Source: Clostridiales bacterium
Lineage (GTDB): Bacteria; Bacillota; Clostridia; Saccharofermentanales; Saccharofermentanaceae
Assembly (NCBI GenBank): GCA_017561715.1
Contig: JAFZBN010000017.1
Location: 62,001-126,000 of the forward strand
Direction: 5' to 3'
Length of the DNA: 64,000 bases
Shown: positions 16,039-25,908 of the stretch, piece after piece
Position numbering within the stretch: the first letter of the stretch is position 1
Layout of the letters: each line of letters opens with the position of its first letter
The notes under the pieces: generated by a model
Databases searched by the model: none
What the model was told of the DNA's origin: nothing
Seen by the model: only the letters and a program-made list of their open reading frames with translations
Translations under genes and position numbers: made by a program

Positions 16039-17025
16039 ATGGGACCTAGTATTTCAAAATATGCCTACGCCGTTTCCGGCGCTCACGTTTACGAGAAGAG
16101 CTTCTTCCGTAAGGGCGACATGGATAAGCTTCTGGCAGCGCCTTCTTACGAGGCGGTAGTCGCGATCCTTCAGGAACGCGGCTGGACTATGCCCGATGAC
16201 ACAAGGGACAGCGGAAAGATCCTGGACCTTGAGCTTTCTCGCGCATGGAACTGGGTACTTAAGTCCGCTCCGGACCCGTCCATCTTCAAGGTACTGATCC
16301 TTCGCAACGACTTCCACAACCTCAAGGCCGGTATTAAGTGCCTGCTTTCGGATTTCGATGTGGACCAGCAATTCTGCAAACCATCTTATATAGATCCTTC
16401 TCTTATGAAAGAAGCGATCGAGACACACTCTTTCGATAAGCTCCCTGAGCCGTACTCTAAGCTCGGACAGGAAGTCTACGATCTTCTCGTCCGTACGGGC
16501 GACGGCCAGATGGCAGACGTTCTGATCGACAGGAAGTGCCTCGATGAGATCACCAAAGAGGCAGCAGCTTCTGGAGTTGAACTTCTTGAAAAAGAAATGG
16601 AGATCTATACGGCAACATGCAATATCAAGACGGCGTTCCGCGCGATCAAGACCGGTAAGGATTCCGCTTTCCTGGAAAAAGCACTTTCCGCCGGAAATAA
16701 GACGATCTCGAAAGAGAAGCTTGTCGCCTGCGCCGATTCGGAGAAGAAAATGGAGGATCTTCTCTCCTACCTTTCTACTACACCTTACAGTTCGGGGACG
16801 AAATATTTGTCCTCCTCCCCGGCAGAATACGAGAAATGGGTAGACGATGAGATGATCTCTCTTTTGACTCCTACGAAACACTCTCCTCTCGGTCCGGAAC
16901 CGATGATCGGTTTCTATCTGGGCAAAGAGGCGGAGATCAGAAACGTACGTATCATCCTCGCGGCCAAGCAGAACAACCTGCCGCTGGATGTCGTAGCTAA
17001 GAGATTAAGGAGGCTGTATGAATAA
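16039..17025 (+). CDS. ntpC: V-type ATP synthase subunit C
   Basis: 328 residues, helical, of the AhaC/NtpC (d-subunit) family, which sits on the proteolipid ring and couples it to the central stalk. YAYAVSGAHVYEKSFF near the start and IRNVRIILAAKQNNLPLDVVAKRLR at the end are typical of the family. Its last eight bases overlap subunit F. Confidence 0.92.
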   Translation: MGPSISKYAYAVSGAHVYEKSFFRKGDMDKLLAAPSYEAVVAILQERGWTMPDDTRDSGKILDLELSRAWNWVLKSAPDPSIFKVLILRNDFHNLKAGIKCLLSDFDVDQQFCKPSYIDPSLMKEAIETHSFDKLPEPYSKLGQEVYDLLVRTGDGQMADVLIDRKCLDEITKEAAASGVELLEKEMEIYTATCNIKTAFRAIKTGKDSAFLEKALSAGNKTISKEKLVACADSEKKMEDLLSYLSTTPYSSGTKYLSSSPAEYEKWVDDEMISLLTPTKHSPLGPEPMIGFYLGKEAEIRNVRIILAAKQNNLPLDVVAKRLRRLYE

Positions 17026-17335
17026 AATTGCCGCCATGGGCGATCGAGACAGTATATACGGCTTCGCTTCCATCGGTCTGGATATCTTTCCTCTGGACCG
17101 CATGGACAACCCGGCCACCACGCTTCACAATCTGGCCGAAGGCGATTACGCGGTGATCCTGATCACGGAATCGCTTGCCAAGAAGCTGGAAACAGAAATC
17201 GATAAATACAGCGACCGGCCTCTTCCGGTCATCCTTCCGATCCCGGGGGTTACAGGGAACGAAGGCATGGGCATGAAGGCCATCTCCAAGTCAGTGGAGA
17301 AGGCAGTCGGCAGCGACATTTTGAAAGAACAGTAA
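17018..17335 (+). CDS. ntpG: V-type ATP synthase subunit F
   Basis: 105 residues with the Rossmann-like fold of the central-stalk F subunit. MGDRDSIYGFASIGLDIFPL is the conserved N-terminus and PVILPIPGVTG the conserved loop near the C-terminus. It starts inside the end of subunit C, preceded by AGGAGGCTGT. Naming of this subunit differs between species (ntpG in Enterococcus, atpF elsewhere). Confidence 0.92.
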   Translation: MNKIAAMGDRDSIYGFASIGLDIFPLDRMDNPATTLHNLAEGDYAVILITESLAKKLETEIDKYSDRPLPVILPIPGVTGNEGMGMKAISKSVEKAVGSDILKEQ

Positions 17336-17358
17336 GAAGATAAAAAGGAGTAAGCAAA

Positions 17359-19125
17359 ATGAGCAATGGATCCATCGTGAAGGTCTCCGGACCACTGGTA
17401 ATTGCAGAAGGAATGCGTGATGCGAACCTTTTCGACGTTGTACGTGTAAGTAACGAGCGTCTGATCGGCGAGATCATCGAAATGCATGGCGACCGTGCTT
17501 CCATCCAGGTTTATGAAGAGACTGCAGGTCTTCGCGCAGGCGAGCCGGTAGAATCCACAGGAGTTCCGCTTTCCGTAGAACTCGGACCCGGACTGATCGG
17601 TGGTATCTTCGACGGTATCCAGAGACCTCTGGAATCCATCATGGAAAAGATCGGAAACAACCTTTCCCGTGGTATCGAAGTTCCTTCCCTTTCCAGAGAC
17701 AGTGTCTGGAAGTTCGAAGCGACCAAGAGCGCAGGCGATAAGGTAGTCGGCGGCGACACGATCGGTATCGTTCAGGAGACCGAGACAGTTAAGCATAAGA
17801 TCCTGGTTCCGCCGGGAGTCAGCGGCACGATCGCTTCTATCAGTAGCGGCGAATATAAACTCGAAGATCCGGTCGGTAAGCTTACTACCGAAAAGGGCGA
17901 AGAGATCAACCTGATGCTCTATCAGCGTTGGCCGGTAAGAAGAGGCCGTCCGTATGTCAAAAAGCATGCGCCGACGATGCCGCTCGTTACAGGTCAGCGT
18001 GTTATCGACTGCATGTTCCCGATCGCTAAGGGCGGTGTAGCAGCGATCCCGGGTCCGTTCGGTTCCGGTAAGACCGTTACCCAGCACCAGCTCGCAAAAT
18101 GGGCACAGGCAGACATCGTCGTTTATATCGGCTGCGGTGAGCGTGGTAACGAGATGACCGACGTACTTAACGAATTCCCGGAACTCATCGACCCGTACAC
18201 AGGCGAGAGCTTGATGAAACGTACCGTTCTCATCGCGAACACCTCGGATATGCCTGTTGCCGCTCGTGAGGCTTCCATTTATACAGGTATCACCATTGCC
18301 GAATATTTCCGTGACATGGGCTACTCCGTAGCGCTCATGGCTGACTCCACATCTCGTTGGGCGGAGGCTCTCCGTGAGATGTCCGGTCGTCTCGAAGAGA
18401 TGCCGGGTGAAGAAGGTTATCCGGCTTACCTCGGTTCCCGTCTGGCTCAGTTCTATGAGCGTGCCGGCCGTGTTACGACACTCGGTTCCGAAGGTCTTGA
18501 GGGTTCCCTCTCCGCGATCGGCGCCGTATCTCCTCCGGGTGGTGATATTTCCGAGCCTGTATCCCAGGCGACACTTCGTATCGTAAAAGTATTCTGGGGT
18601 CTTGATGCCGGACTTGCTTACAAGCGTCACTTCCCGGCCATCAACTGGCTGACCAGTTACTCCCTCTATACCGATTCCCTCGCAGGTTGGTTCGAAGAGA
18701 ACGTATCTCCTGAGTGGAACGGCAACCGCGCCCGCATGATGCTCATCCTGCAGGAAGAAGCGGAACTCGAAGAAATCGTAAAACTCGTAGGTATGGATGC
18801 TCTTTCTTCTTCCGACCGTCTGAAGATGGAAGTCGCAAGATCCATTCGTGAGGACTTCCTGCATCAGCTGGCGTTCCACGAAGTCGATACGCATACTTCC
18901 CTGAAGAAGCAGGACTTCATGATGAAGCTCATCCTGGATTACTACGACAAGGCAACCGGTGCTCTGGAAATGGGCGCCGACATCGAAGCGCTGGTCGCTC
19001 TCCCGGTTCGTGAGAAGATCGGTCGTTTCAAGTACGTTACCGAAGATGACGCGGAGAATGAATATGTCTCCATCGGTGCACAGCTGGCGTTCGAACTCTC
19101 CGAACTGCTGAATAAGGAGGATTAA
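17359..19125 (+). CDS. ntpA: V-type ATP synthase catalytic subunit A
   Basis: 588 residues, full length. The P-loop GPFGSGKT is at 232-239 and the catalytic glutamate follows in [14 protein letters not shown]. The A-specific insertion (about 110-190) is present. [27 protein letters not shown] is family-typical. Three copies alternate with subunit B in the catalytic head. Strong RBS AAGGAG. Codon choice (many GTT, GAA, ATC) is that of a well-expressed gene. Confidence 0.97.
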   Translation: MSNGSIVKVSGPLVIAEGMRDANLFDVVRVSNERLIGEIIEMHGDRASIQVYEETAGLRAGEPVESTGVPLSVELGPGLIGGIFDGIQRPLESIMEKIGNNLSRGIEVPSLSRDSVWKFEATKSAGDKVVGGDTIGIVQETETVKHKILVPPGVSGTIASISSGEYKLEDPVGKLTTEKGEEINLMLYQRWPVRRGRPYVKKHAPTMPLVTGQRVIDCMFPIAKGGVAAIPGPFGSGKTVTQHQLAKWAQADIVVYIGCGERGNEMTDVLNEFPELIDPYTGESLMKRTVLIANTSDMPVAAREASIYTGITIAEYFRDMGYSVALMADSTSRWAEALREMSGRLEEMPGEEGYPAYLGSRLAQFYERAGRVTTLGSEGLEGSLSAIGAVSPPGGDISEPVSQATLRIVKVFWGLDAGLAYKRHFPAINWLTSYSLYTDSLAGWFEENVSPEWNGNRARMMLILQEEAELEEIVKLVGMDALSSSDRLKMEVARSIREDFLHQLAFHEVDTHTSLKKQDFMMKLILDYYDKATGALEMGADIEALVALPVREKIGRFKYVTEDDAENEYVSIGAQLAFELSELLNKED

Positions 19126-19128
19126 GAC

Positions 19129-20505
19129 ATGGCAAAAGAGTACCGTACCATATCAGAAGTTGCAGGACCGCTGATGCTGGTCCGTGGCGTTACGGATGTA
19201 AGTTACAATGAGCTCGGTGAGATCGAGCTTGCCAACGGCGAGAAGCGCCGTTGCCGTGTTCTTGAGATCGACGGCACAAATGCTCTCGTACAGCTCTTCG
19301 AAAGCGGCGCCGGCATTAACCTCGCCGACAGTAAAGTAAGATTCTCCGGAAAGCAGATGGAGCTTCCGGTTTCTAAAGACATGCTCGGTCGTGTATTCGA
19401 CGGACTCGGACGTCCGATCGATGACGGCCCGGAGATCATCCCGGACAAGCGTCTCGACGTTAACGGTCTCCCGATGAACCCGGCTGCCAGAAACTTCCCG
19501 AACGAGTTTATCCAGACAGGCGTTTCCGCCATCGATGGTCTGAACACACTCGTACGTGGTCAGAAGCTCCCGATCTTCTCCGCTTCCGGTCTTCCGCACG
19601 CCAACCTCGCCGCGCAGATCGCGCGTCAGGCGAAGGTAAGAGGCACCGACGAGAAGTTCGCCGTTGTATTCGCCGCTATCGGTATCACGTTCGAGGAAGC
19701 GAACTTCTTCATGGACAGTTTCCGTGAGACAGGCGCGATCGATCGAACAGTTCTTTTCATTAACCTTGCGAATGACCCGGCCGTTGAGCGTATCGCGACA
19801 CCGCGTATGGCGCTGACCGCTGCCGAGTATCTTGCTTTTGACCTCGACATGCACGTTCTGGTTATCCTCACCGATATCACGAACTACGCCGACGCTCTCC
19901 GTGAGGTTTCCGCCGCACGTAAAGAGGTTCCGGGCCGTCGTGGTTATCCGGGTTACATGTACACCGACCTTGCGTCCCTGTACGAAAGAGCCGGCCGTCA
20001 GAAGGGCAAGAACGGATCCATCACCATGATCCCGATCCTGACCATGCCTGAGGACGATAAGACTCACCCGATCCCTGACCTTACCGGTTACATCACTGAG
20101 GGACAGGTCATCCTTTCCCGTGATCTTTACAGAAAGGGCATCATGCCGCCGATCGACGTACTTCCGTCACTTTCCCGTCTTAAGGATAAGGGTATCGGCG
20201 AAGGCAAGACCCGTGAGGACCACTCTAACACCATGAACCAGCTCTTCTCTGCTTACGCTCGTGGTAAAGAGGCAAAAGAACTCATGGTCATCCTCGGTGA
20301 GGCTGCTCTTACCGACATGGATAAGCTCTACGCGAAGTTCTCCGACGCATTCGAAAAAGAATACGTATCCCAGGGCTTCAATCAGGACAGAGATATCGAA
20401 GAGACATTAGACCTCGGCTGGAAACTCCTGAGGATCCTCCCGAGATCCGAGCACAAGCGTATCAGCGATAAGCTCCTCGACAAGTATTACGACGAGAAAA
20501 AGTAA
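19129..20505 (+). CDS. ntpB: V-type ATP synthase regulatory subunit B
   Basis: 458 residues. It is homologous to subunit A but has [15 protein letters not shown] in place of a working P-loop, as is usual for [21 protein letters not shown] and [22 protein letters not shown] are conserved family blocks. It starts three bases after the subunit A stop, preceded by AAGGAGG within the end of A. Confidence 0.97.
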   Translation: MAKEYRTISEVAGPLMLVRGVTDVSYNELGEIELANGEKRRCRVLEIDGTNALVQLFESGAGINLADSKVRFSGKQMELPVSKDMLGRVFDGLGRPIDDGPEIIPDKRLDVNGLPMNPAARNFPNEFIQTGVSAIDGLNTLVRGQKLPIFSASGLPHANLAAQIARQAKVRGTDEKFAVVFAAIGITFEEANFFMDSFRETGAIDRTVLFINLANDPAVERIATPRMALTAAEYLAFDLDMHVLVILTDITNYADALREVSAARKEVPGRRGYPGYMYTDLASLYERAGRQKGKNGSITMIPILTMPEDDKTHPIPDLTGYITEGQVILSRDLYRKGIMPPIDVLPSLSRLKDKGIGEGKTREDHSNTMNQLFSAYARGKEAKELMVILGEAALTDMDKLYAKFSDAFEKEYVSQGFNQDRDIEETLDLGWKLLRILPRSEHKRISDKLLDKYYDEKK

Positions 20506-20523
20506 GAAAGAGACTGACTGAAC

Positions 20524-21204
20524 ATGGCAACCGCGAATGTAAATCCGACAAGAATGGAACTGACACGCTTGAAGAAGCGTTTGGTTACCGCGCGCCGCGG
20601 ACACAAGCTTCTGAAGGACAAGCGTGACGAACTCATGCGCCAGTTCCTCGAAGCCGTACGTGAAAACAAGCGTATCCGCCGCGAAGTGGAAGCAAAGCTC
20701 GAAGTTGCCAACCAGCACATGTCCGTCGCCAGATCCCTGATGTCCAATCAGGCGATCGCCGTCGCCATGATGTACCACAAGCAGAGCATGTCTCTGGAAG
20801 TCTCTGAAAAGAACGTCATGAGCGTTAAGGTTCCGATCTTCAAGGCTCAGTACAAGACCGCCGACGAAGGGGATATCTACTCTTACGGCTACTCCTTTAC
20901 ACCGATCGACCTCGATGACGCGATCCTCGCGCTTTCCGACATCATGCCGGACCTGATCGCTCTCGCGGAGATCGAAAAGAAGTGTCAGCTCATGGCTTCC
21001 GAGATCGAGAAGACACGCCGTCGTGTTAACGCTCTCGAGCACGTCATGATCCCGGACTACGAAGAGAAGATCCGCTACATTACCATGAAACTCGACGAAA
21101 GCGAGCGTTCCGCGACCACGCGTCTTATGAAGGTCAAGGACATGATGATCGAAAAGACCATCCGCGAAAGACAGGCCAGAGAGGCAGAGTACGAACAGGC
21201 CTGA
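20524..21204 (+). CDS. ntpD: V-type ATP synthase central-stalk subunit D
   Basis: 226 residues forming two long helices of a coiled coil (residues ~5-80 and 140-215) with a short alpha/beta middle, as in the rotary shaft. NPTRMELTRLKKRLVTARRG is the conserved N-terminus and RRVNALEHVMIP the conserved C-terminal block. It completes the nine-gene order G/H-I-K-E-C-F-A-B-D. Confidence 0.94.
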   Translation: MATANVNPTRMELTRLKKRLVTARRGHKLLKDKRDELMRQFLEAVRENKRIRREVEAKLEVANQHMSVARSLMSNQAIAVAMMYHKQSMSLEVSEKNVMSVKVPIFKAQYKTADEGDIYSYGYSFTPIDLDDAILALSDIMPDLIALAEIEKKCQLMASEIEKTRRRVNALEHVMIPDYEEKIRYITMKLDESERSATTRLMKVKDMMIEKTIRERQAREAEYEQA

Positions 21205-21229
21205 TCTTCGCCCTTTAGAGAGTTGATCC

Positions 21230-21958
21230 ATGACGAACTTCTTCTTTTTCATTCCGATACCGCTTATCACGCCAAAAAAAGAAGACCGCGAAGAGCGTAA
21301 AAAAGACGAGCGCAGAAAGCTCGCCTGGATCATTGTCGTCTGGGCATTCCTTCTGCTTCTTTGTCTCGGCTGTATCCTTTATGTCTTAACGCCTGCGACC
21401 GGCGGATATAAGAAGTTTGAAAAAGTCGGCACGGTCGACTGCTATCTCAACGGAACAAGTACCGAGAAAGGCTGCATATTCCGTTATTACACGCCGGATT
21501 CTCCGCAGGTCTACTCATCGATCATCACCAAAAAGCGCGCAAAAGAACTCGACGAGATCAGCAAGATGGATCCCTTGGGAACCGAGCTATATCAGATGGA
21601 TGTCTACTCCACGGGATTCTCGGATTATTTTGTCTGCACCTATCCGGACATGGATCGAAAAGAAGCCTGGAAGGACTATAAAGCCGCCCTTTTCGACAAC
21701 TCGATCAGCAAGGACGCAGACCTCATCGCAGCGGCATCCGTCTGCGGAGTGATGATGCTGATCATGCTCATCATCTTCTCCTACGTCCTTAAAAAGTCGA
21801 TCAGAGACGACAAGACCGAAACAGCCCTCAGTTCCGACATCAACAGAGCGAAAGCCGCGGCGACGCCGGATGAACTTGAACTAAAAGAAAAAGAAGAGCT
21901 CGAGGATCAAGCTCTTCTTGACAGTATCGATACAAGTAACACATCCTGGCACAAATAA
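21230..21958 (+). CDS. Two-helix membrane protein of unknown function at the end of the V-ATPase operon
   Basis: 242 residues. A Lys/Glu-rich N-terminal cytosolic stretch precedes helix 1 (about 32-54). Next come an extracytoplasmic domain of ~120 residues (with YYTPDSPQVYSS and CTYPDMDRKEAW), helix 2 (about 173-193), and a charged acidic C-tail. It lies 25 bases after subunit D and shares its strong terminator, so it is probably co-transcribed. No known V-ATPase subunit has this layout. I do not recognise the family. Confidence 0.75.
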   Translation: MTNFFFFIPIPLITPKKEDREERKKDERRKLAWIIVVWAFLLLLCLGCILYVLTPATGGYKKFEKVGTVDCYLNGTSTEKGCIFRYYTPDSPQVYSSIITKKRAKELDEISKMDPLGTELYQMDVYSTGFSDYFVCTYPDMDRKEAWKDYKAALFDNSISKDADLIAAASVCGVMMLIMLIIFSYVLKKSIRDDKTETALSSDINRAKAAATPDELELKEKEELEDQALLDSIDTSNTSWHK

Positions 21959-21976
21959 GCCGGGATGTTCTTTTTT
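21941..21976 (+). terminator. Terminator of the V-ATPase operon, overlapping the last stop codon
   Basis: ACATCCTGGC (21941-21950) pairs with GCCGGGATGT (21959-21968), followed by TCTTTTTT. The left arm lies inside the coding sequence and the loop contains the TAA stop. Confidence 0.9.
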
Positions 21977-21983
21977 CTCCCGA

Positions 21984-23192
21984 TCAGTTCTTTCCGAGAA
22001 GCGGCGCGGAAACGCGTGGCAGGATCCCCTGCATGTGCGCCAGGATCACGCCGTAATTTGTGATCGGAACGCCCGCGTTCTGGCAGATGCGGATACGGTG
22101 CAGCATCTCTCTGGGATTGAGCATACAGCCGCCGCAGTGGATCACCAGGTCGAAGTCCTTCAGGTCATCCGGGAACGAATCGCCGGAACTCCACTCGAAA
22201 CGGAATTTCTTTCCCGTCGTCTTTTCGATCATCTTCGGAAGCTTGACGGTGCCGATATCGTTGCACTGACGGTGATGTGTGCAGCCTTCGGAGATCAGGA
22301 TCCTTGCGTTATCTTCAAGCGTGTCCAGGAACTTTGCGGACAGGATCGCCTCTCCGAGATCGCCCTTATACCGCGCGAAAAGCATCGAGAACGATGTCAG
22401 CGGGATCTCCTCCGGAACGAGTTCATTGACTTCTTTAAATGCCTGACTGTCCGTAACGACGAGTTTCGGGGGCTTGCTTAAGGAAGCAAGTACGTCCGGG
22501 ATCTGCGGAACCTGCGTAACGATACCGATCGCATCCGTATCCAGAATGTCGCGAAGCGTCTGCTGCTGCGGCAGGATCAAACGTCCCTTCGGCGCGGCCT
22601 CATCGATCGGCGTGACTAAAACGACGATATCGCCCTTTTCGATCAGATCGGAAATGATCCTTCTTCCGTTATTCGGATCGACGACAAGATGCGCCACCAT
22701 TTCCTTTAGATCCGTGATATTGATCTTATCGGAAGCGGACACCCAGATGCTGTCCTGGGCCACTTCTTTCGTTCTGCCCTTGCCGATGCGCTGCGGCACC
22801 AGATCGAGCTTGTTATAGACCGTGATATAAGGAAGGCTTCTTTCTTCGAACATCTTCTGGAGAACTCTGTCGCCGTCGGTCATACCGAGCGTTCCGTCAA
22901 CGACCAGGATCGCGATATCGACCTTCGCCATGACCTCTTTGCACTTCTCGATACGAAGCATACCGAGCTCGCCTTCATCGTCCATACCGGGCGTGTCAAC
23001 GATCATGACAGGGCCCAGCGGCAGAAGCTCCATCGCCTTATAGACCGGGTCGGTCGTCGTTCCTTTCACATCCGAAACGATGGCGATCTCCTGATTGGTA
23101 AATGCATTTACAACACTGGATTTACCGGCATTTCTCATGCCGAAGAAACCGATATAAATGCGCTCTCCGCGCGGTGTTGATGACAGTTCCAT
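21984..23192 (-). CDS. hydF: HydF, [FeFe]-hydrogenase maturation GTPase
   Basis: 402 residues from the ATG at 23192, which follows GGGGGT and places the GTPase domain at the N-terminus. A longer frame upstream is not supported. G1 is GMRNAGKSS (18-26), G3 is DTPG (66-69) and G4 NKLD follows. The C-terminal cluster domain has the HydF ligand pattern CTHH...HCGGC. HydF carries the 2Fe subcluster built by HydE and HydG and hands it to the hydrogenase. HydE, HydG and the hydrogenase are not in this window. The gene converges on the V-ATPase operon. Confidence 0.95.
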   Translation of the reverse strand: MELSSTPRGERIYIGFFGMRNAGKSSVVNAFTNQEIAIVSDVKGTTTDPVYKAMELLPLGPVMIVDTPGMDDEGELGMLRIEKCKEVMAKVDIAILVVDGTLGMTDGDRVLQKMFEERSLPYITVYNKLDLVPQRIGKGRTKEVAQDSIWVSASDKINITDLKEMVAHLVVDPNNGRRIISDLIEKGDIVVLVTPIDEAAPKGRLILPQQQTLRDILDTDAIGIVTQVPQIPDVLASLSKPPKLVVTDSQAFKEVNELVPEEIPLTSFSMLFARYKGDLGEAILSAKFLDTLEDNARILISEGCTHHRQCNDIGTVKLPKMIEKTTGKKFRFEWSSGDSFPDDLKDFDLVIHCGGCMLNPREMLHRIRICQNAGVPITNYGVILAHMQGILPRVSAPLLGKN

Positions 23193-23310
23193 ACCTTTAC
23201 CCCCATGTCTTAAAGGCCGAACGGCTTCCTGTTTTTTCCATTCTAACACATGCCTCGAGATCCTCCCATGCGAAAAGCACCGTGTTTTCTTGCCGAAAAC
23301 GCATTTATCG

Positions 23311-23339
23311 TTTACAAGCCCTTTCTTCCCTAATATAAT
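23311..23339 (+). promoter_or_regulatory. Promoter of the CAP-domain lipoprotein gene
   Basis: TTTACA (23311-23316), 17 bases, TATAAT (23334-23339), 36 bases ahead of the ATG. This is one of the best promoter matches in the window. Confidence 0.8.
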
Positions 23340-23375
23340 AAACGGGAAACACATTTTACTCGGGGATGGATCCAA

Positions 23376-24203
23376 ATGAAAAACAATAACCATAAACCAA
23401 GAAGAACCTCTTTAGGCCTTACTATCGGCGTCTTACTAATCGTTTTCGTATACGCCCTTTCAGCATGCAGTAAGAAAGACAGAAACTCCAAAAACCGTAT
23501 GACATCGACGGATTCCGAATCCGAAAGCGTAGAGACCGAAACAACTGAGCCGTCTGAGTCTGAAACGACCGAGGCTCCGGTAACTTCTTCGGAAACATCA
23601 GCGACCGAACCTACGGAAACAGAGACCACTCCCGAGGAAACCACCGAAACCACTCCGGAAGTAACAGAAGCAACACCGACTCCGACACCTAAGCCGAAGC
23701 CGACGAAAGCACCGAAGCCGACAGCAACTCCTGTTCCGGCAACACCTACACCGGTACCGGCGACCCCGACTCCGGTTCCTGCAACTCCTACTCCGGTTCC
23801 GACAGCAGATCCCACAAGTGCTTATGCACAGGAAGTTCTGGATCTGGTTAATGCTGAGCGTGCAAAAGAAGGTCTCGCGCCTCTTACTCTCGACAGCTCG
23901 TTAAATGCAGCCGCAAGAGTCCGCGCAAAGGAAATTACTACAACTTGGGGACATACACGTCCGAACGGAAATAAATGCACAACCGCGATTACCGATCAGG
24001 GGCTTTCCTTCAGTGCGGCATCAGAAAACATTTCCGCAGGCCGCTGGTCCGCTCAGGATGTTGTAAACGGCTGGATGTCTTCTGACGGACACAGAAATAA
24101 CATTATGAACCCAAGCTACACCAAGATGGGCTTGGGCAGCGTCAAAGTCGATAACGATCCCAATGGCTACGGCATGTACTGGGCACAGATGTTTGTCGGC
24201 TGA
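23376..24203 (+). CDS. CAP/SCP-domain lipoprotein with Thr/Pro-rich stalk
   Basis: 275 residues. The signal peptide ends at lipobox LSAC with C31, so the protein is probably lipid-anchored outside the cell. Residues ~45-145 are a low-complexity stalk: Thr/Glu-rich, then a VPATPTP unit repeated in tandem. The CAP domain (about 149-275) has AQEVLDLVNAERAKEGL, WGHTRPNG, SENISAG and GWMSSDGHRNNIMNPSYTKM. It resembles bacterial YkwD-type CAP proteins, whose activity is poorly known. Protease or ligand-binding roles are not shown here. Confidence 0.9.
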   Translation: MKNNNHKPRRTSLGLTIGVLLIVFVYALSACSKKDRNSKNRMTSTDSESESVETETTEPSESETTEAPVTSSETSATEPTETETTPEETTETTPEVTEATPTPTPKPKPTKAPKPTATPVPATPTPVPATPTPVPATPTPVPTADPTSAYAQEVLDLVNAERAKEGLAPLTLDSSLNAAARVRAKEITTTWGHTRPNGNKCTTAITDQGLSFSAASENISAGRWSAQDVVNGWMSSDGHRNNIMNPSYTKMGLGSVKVDNDPNGYGMYWAQMFVG

Positions 24204-24210
24204 TGAACCG

Positions 24211-24232
24211 AGGCGTATCACTTCGCCTTTTT
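24211..24232. terminator. Terminator between convergent genes
   Basis: AGGCG (24211-24215) and CGCCT (24224-24228) form a stem followed by TTTTT on the plus strand. It ends the CAP gene transcript and overlaps the last codons of the InlB-repeat gene on the other strand. Confidence 0.7.
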
Positions 24233-25876
24233 GTTCTTTTTCATCTTCAGGAATAAGAACACTCCGCCTCCGATCGCGGCCAGGATCAGAAGAATGATCA
24301 GTATCCATACGATTATCGAAGTGCCTTCGTCATTTTTGTCGGAGGCATTTTTGTTTTTCAGTGTCTCGCTTGGTTTTGCAGTCGGATCGTTTTCAGCGGG
24401 ATCCGTCTCTTCCGTCGAAGGATCCGTTACATCCGCTTTTTCCGTGTCGACCGTGATCTCCTCGGTCTGCGTGACATCTGTTTCAGAAACAGACGGATCC
24501 ATTTCCTTTGTTTCGGACGTACCTTCCGGTGTCACGGCAGGCGCAGGCGTGGGAGTCGGGGACGGTGTGGGTGTTTTCGCGGACGAGTCGTTACTGAAGA
24601 TATATGTGATCGATCTATAGGGTGTATTCGCTTCCGAAGTATTTACCGTATAGGAACCTTTCAGGTTCGTTCCCGCCTTGGGAGTAACGACCGCTTCCGG
24701 ATCTCCGGGATTCCAAGTCACCGTAATATCTTTCGTGCCGTCACCGTCCAGATCGATATCGTTGGTCACCGGCGGGATCGTGATCGAAGCCCCATACGGG
24801 CGGTTATAGACATAGGCATCTTCACTGAGTTTTCCGGAACCGGAACGAAGATCGACGGTCGCGGTCTTTCTGTCAGAAGTCACGATCGTAAAGGTCACAT
24901 CTTTGGCCGGCATGGTGAGGCCGCCGTCATACTCGAAGATATCGATGCTTTTGCCCTCGTAAAGGATATCGGTGACATATTTTCCGGAAGCAGGCGTATC
25001 GTAGGAGACAAATACCGGGTCTCCCTGCATTCCTTCCGTGATCACATTTGTCCTTGCTTTTTCGCTATAGGCTTTTCCGCCTGTGACCGAGATCTTATAC
25101 TTCGTCACATTCTTCCAGACATACCTGACCGTGAAGTTATAACCGACCTGATAAGAATAAGACTGTCCGACCTTATACAAAGTCCCGTCGATCTCAAATC
25201 CCACAAATTCATATCCGGGCTGAGGCTGTACGACACTCGCATCCGGCTGTGCTACCGTTCCGGTTAAGGTCTTAGAGAAAGGAACGGTCATTGCATCGAT
25301 CCAGTTAGGTCCTTTTGTAGCGCCGCCTGCGTCATAAGTGATCGTGATCTTCAGCGCCCACTGCGCATAAAGCGTCAGGTCTTTTCCGACCGGCTTAGAA
25401 GGGTCGTACTTATTCTGATAGTATTTATCCACATACCATCCCGTAAACAGATAATCCGTATCCGTCGGGCTCGGAGGTATGAACGTTTCATCCGCCCAGG
25501 CATAATCCGGCGCGATCGCGCTTCCGTGCCCGTTCATGTCAAAAGTGATGGTACACTGCTTCGTCCACTTGGCGTAGATATACGTTTTCTTTTTGATGGG
25601 AGTGGAAAAATCGAATACATGCTCACAGGAAGCTTCCTGATACCACCCGTCGAAACGCACTCCCCACACATACGGGTCCGCGGGCTTGGACGCTTTTCCT
25701 CCGTCCTCCACATGCTGAGTTGCGGGTGCCGTACCGTATCCGTTCATTTCGAAGATGACATCATGGGTAATCAGAGCACTGGAATACGAAGTGATGAACA
25801 TTCCCGGCAGGAGCAGGCAAAAAAGGAACAGCATCGGGAAGAAAACCCGGGATTTGAAAGATCGCTTCCTTGCCAT
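24218..25876 (-). CDS. Surface protein with InlB-type repeats and C-terminal membrane anchor
   Basis: 552 residues. A signal peptide (FFPMLFLFCLLLPGMFITSYSSA) is followed by at least two Listeria-Bacteroides (InlB B) repeats, seen as ITFDMNGHGSAIAP...YLFTGWYVD...LTLYAQW and a preceding VIFEMNGYGTAPA...RFDGWYQE unit. Further beta-rich domains follow, then a Thr/Glu/Pro stalk (about 435-515), a membrane helix (about 522-542) and a Lys-rich tail. No LPxTG motif is present, so it is a membrane-anchored rather than sortase-anchored protein. A role in adhesion is inferred. It follows rlmD by 32 bases. Confidence 0.85.
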   Translation of the reverse strand: MARKRSFKSRVFFPMLFLFCLLLPGMFITSYSSALITHDVIFEMNGYGTAPATQHVEDGGKASKPADPYVWGVRFDGWYQEASCEHVFDFSTPIKKKTYIYAKWTKQCTITFDMNGHGSAIAPDYAWADETFIPPSPTDTDYLFTGWYVDKYYQNKYDPSKPVGKDLTLYAQWALKITITYDAGGATKGPNWIDAMTVPFSKTLTGTVAQPDASVVQPQPGYEFVGFEIDGTLYKVGQSYSYQVGYNFTVRYVWKNVTKYKISVTGGKAYSEKARTNVITEGMQGDPVFVSYDTPASGKYVTDILYEGKSIDIFEYDGGLTMPAKDVTFTIVTSDRKTATVDLRSGSGKLSEDAYVYNRPYGASITIPPVTNDIDLDGDGTKDITVTWNPGDPEAVVTPKAGTNLKGSYTVNTSEANTPYRSITYIFSNDSSAKTPTPSPTPTPAPAVTPEGTSETKEMDPSVSETDVTQTEEITVDTEKADVTDPSTEETDPAENDPTAKPSETLKNKNASDKNDEGTSIIVWILIILLILAAIGGGVFLFLKMKKNKKAK

Positions 25877-25908
25877 TTCGTACCTCCTTTTCGGGGCACT
25901 TCGAGAGA

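Noticed and set aside
23640-23810. Tandem repeat or CRISPR-like array
   Set aside because: The repeats are in-frame VPATPTP units of the lipoprotein stalk, with no spacers.
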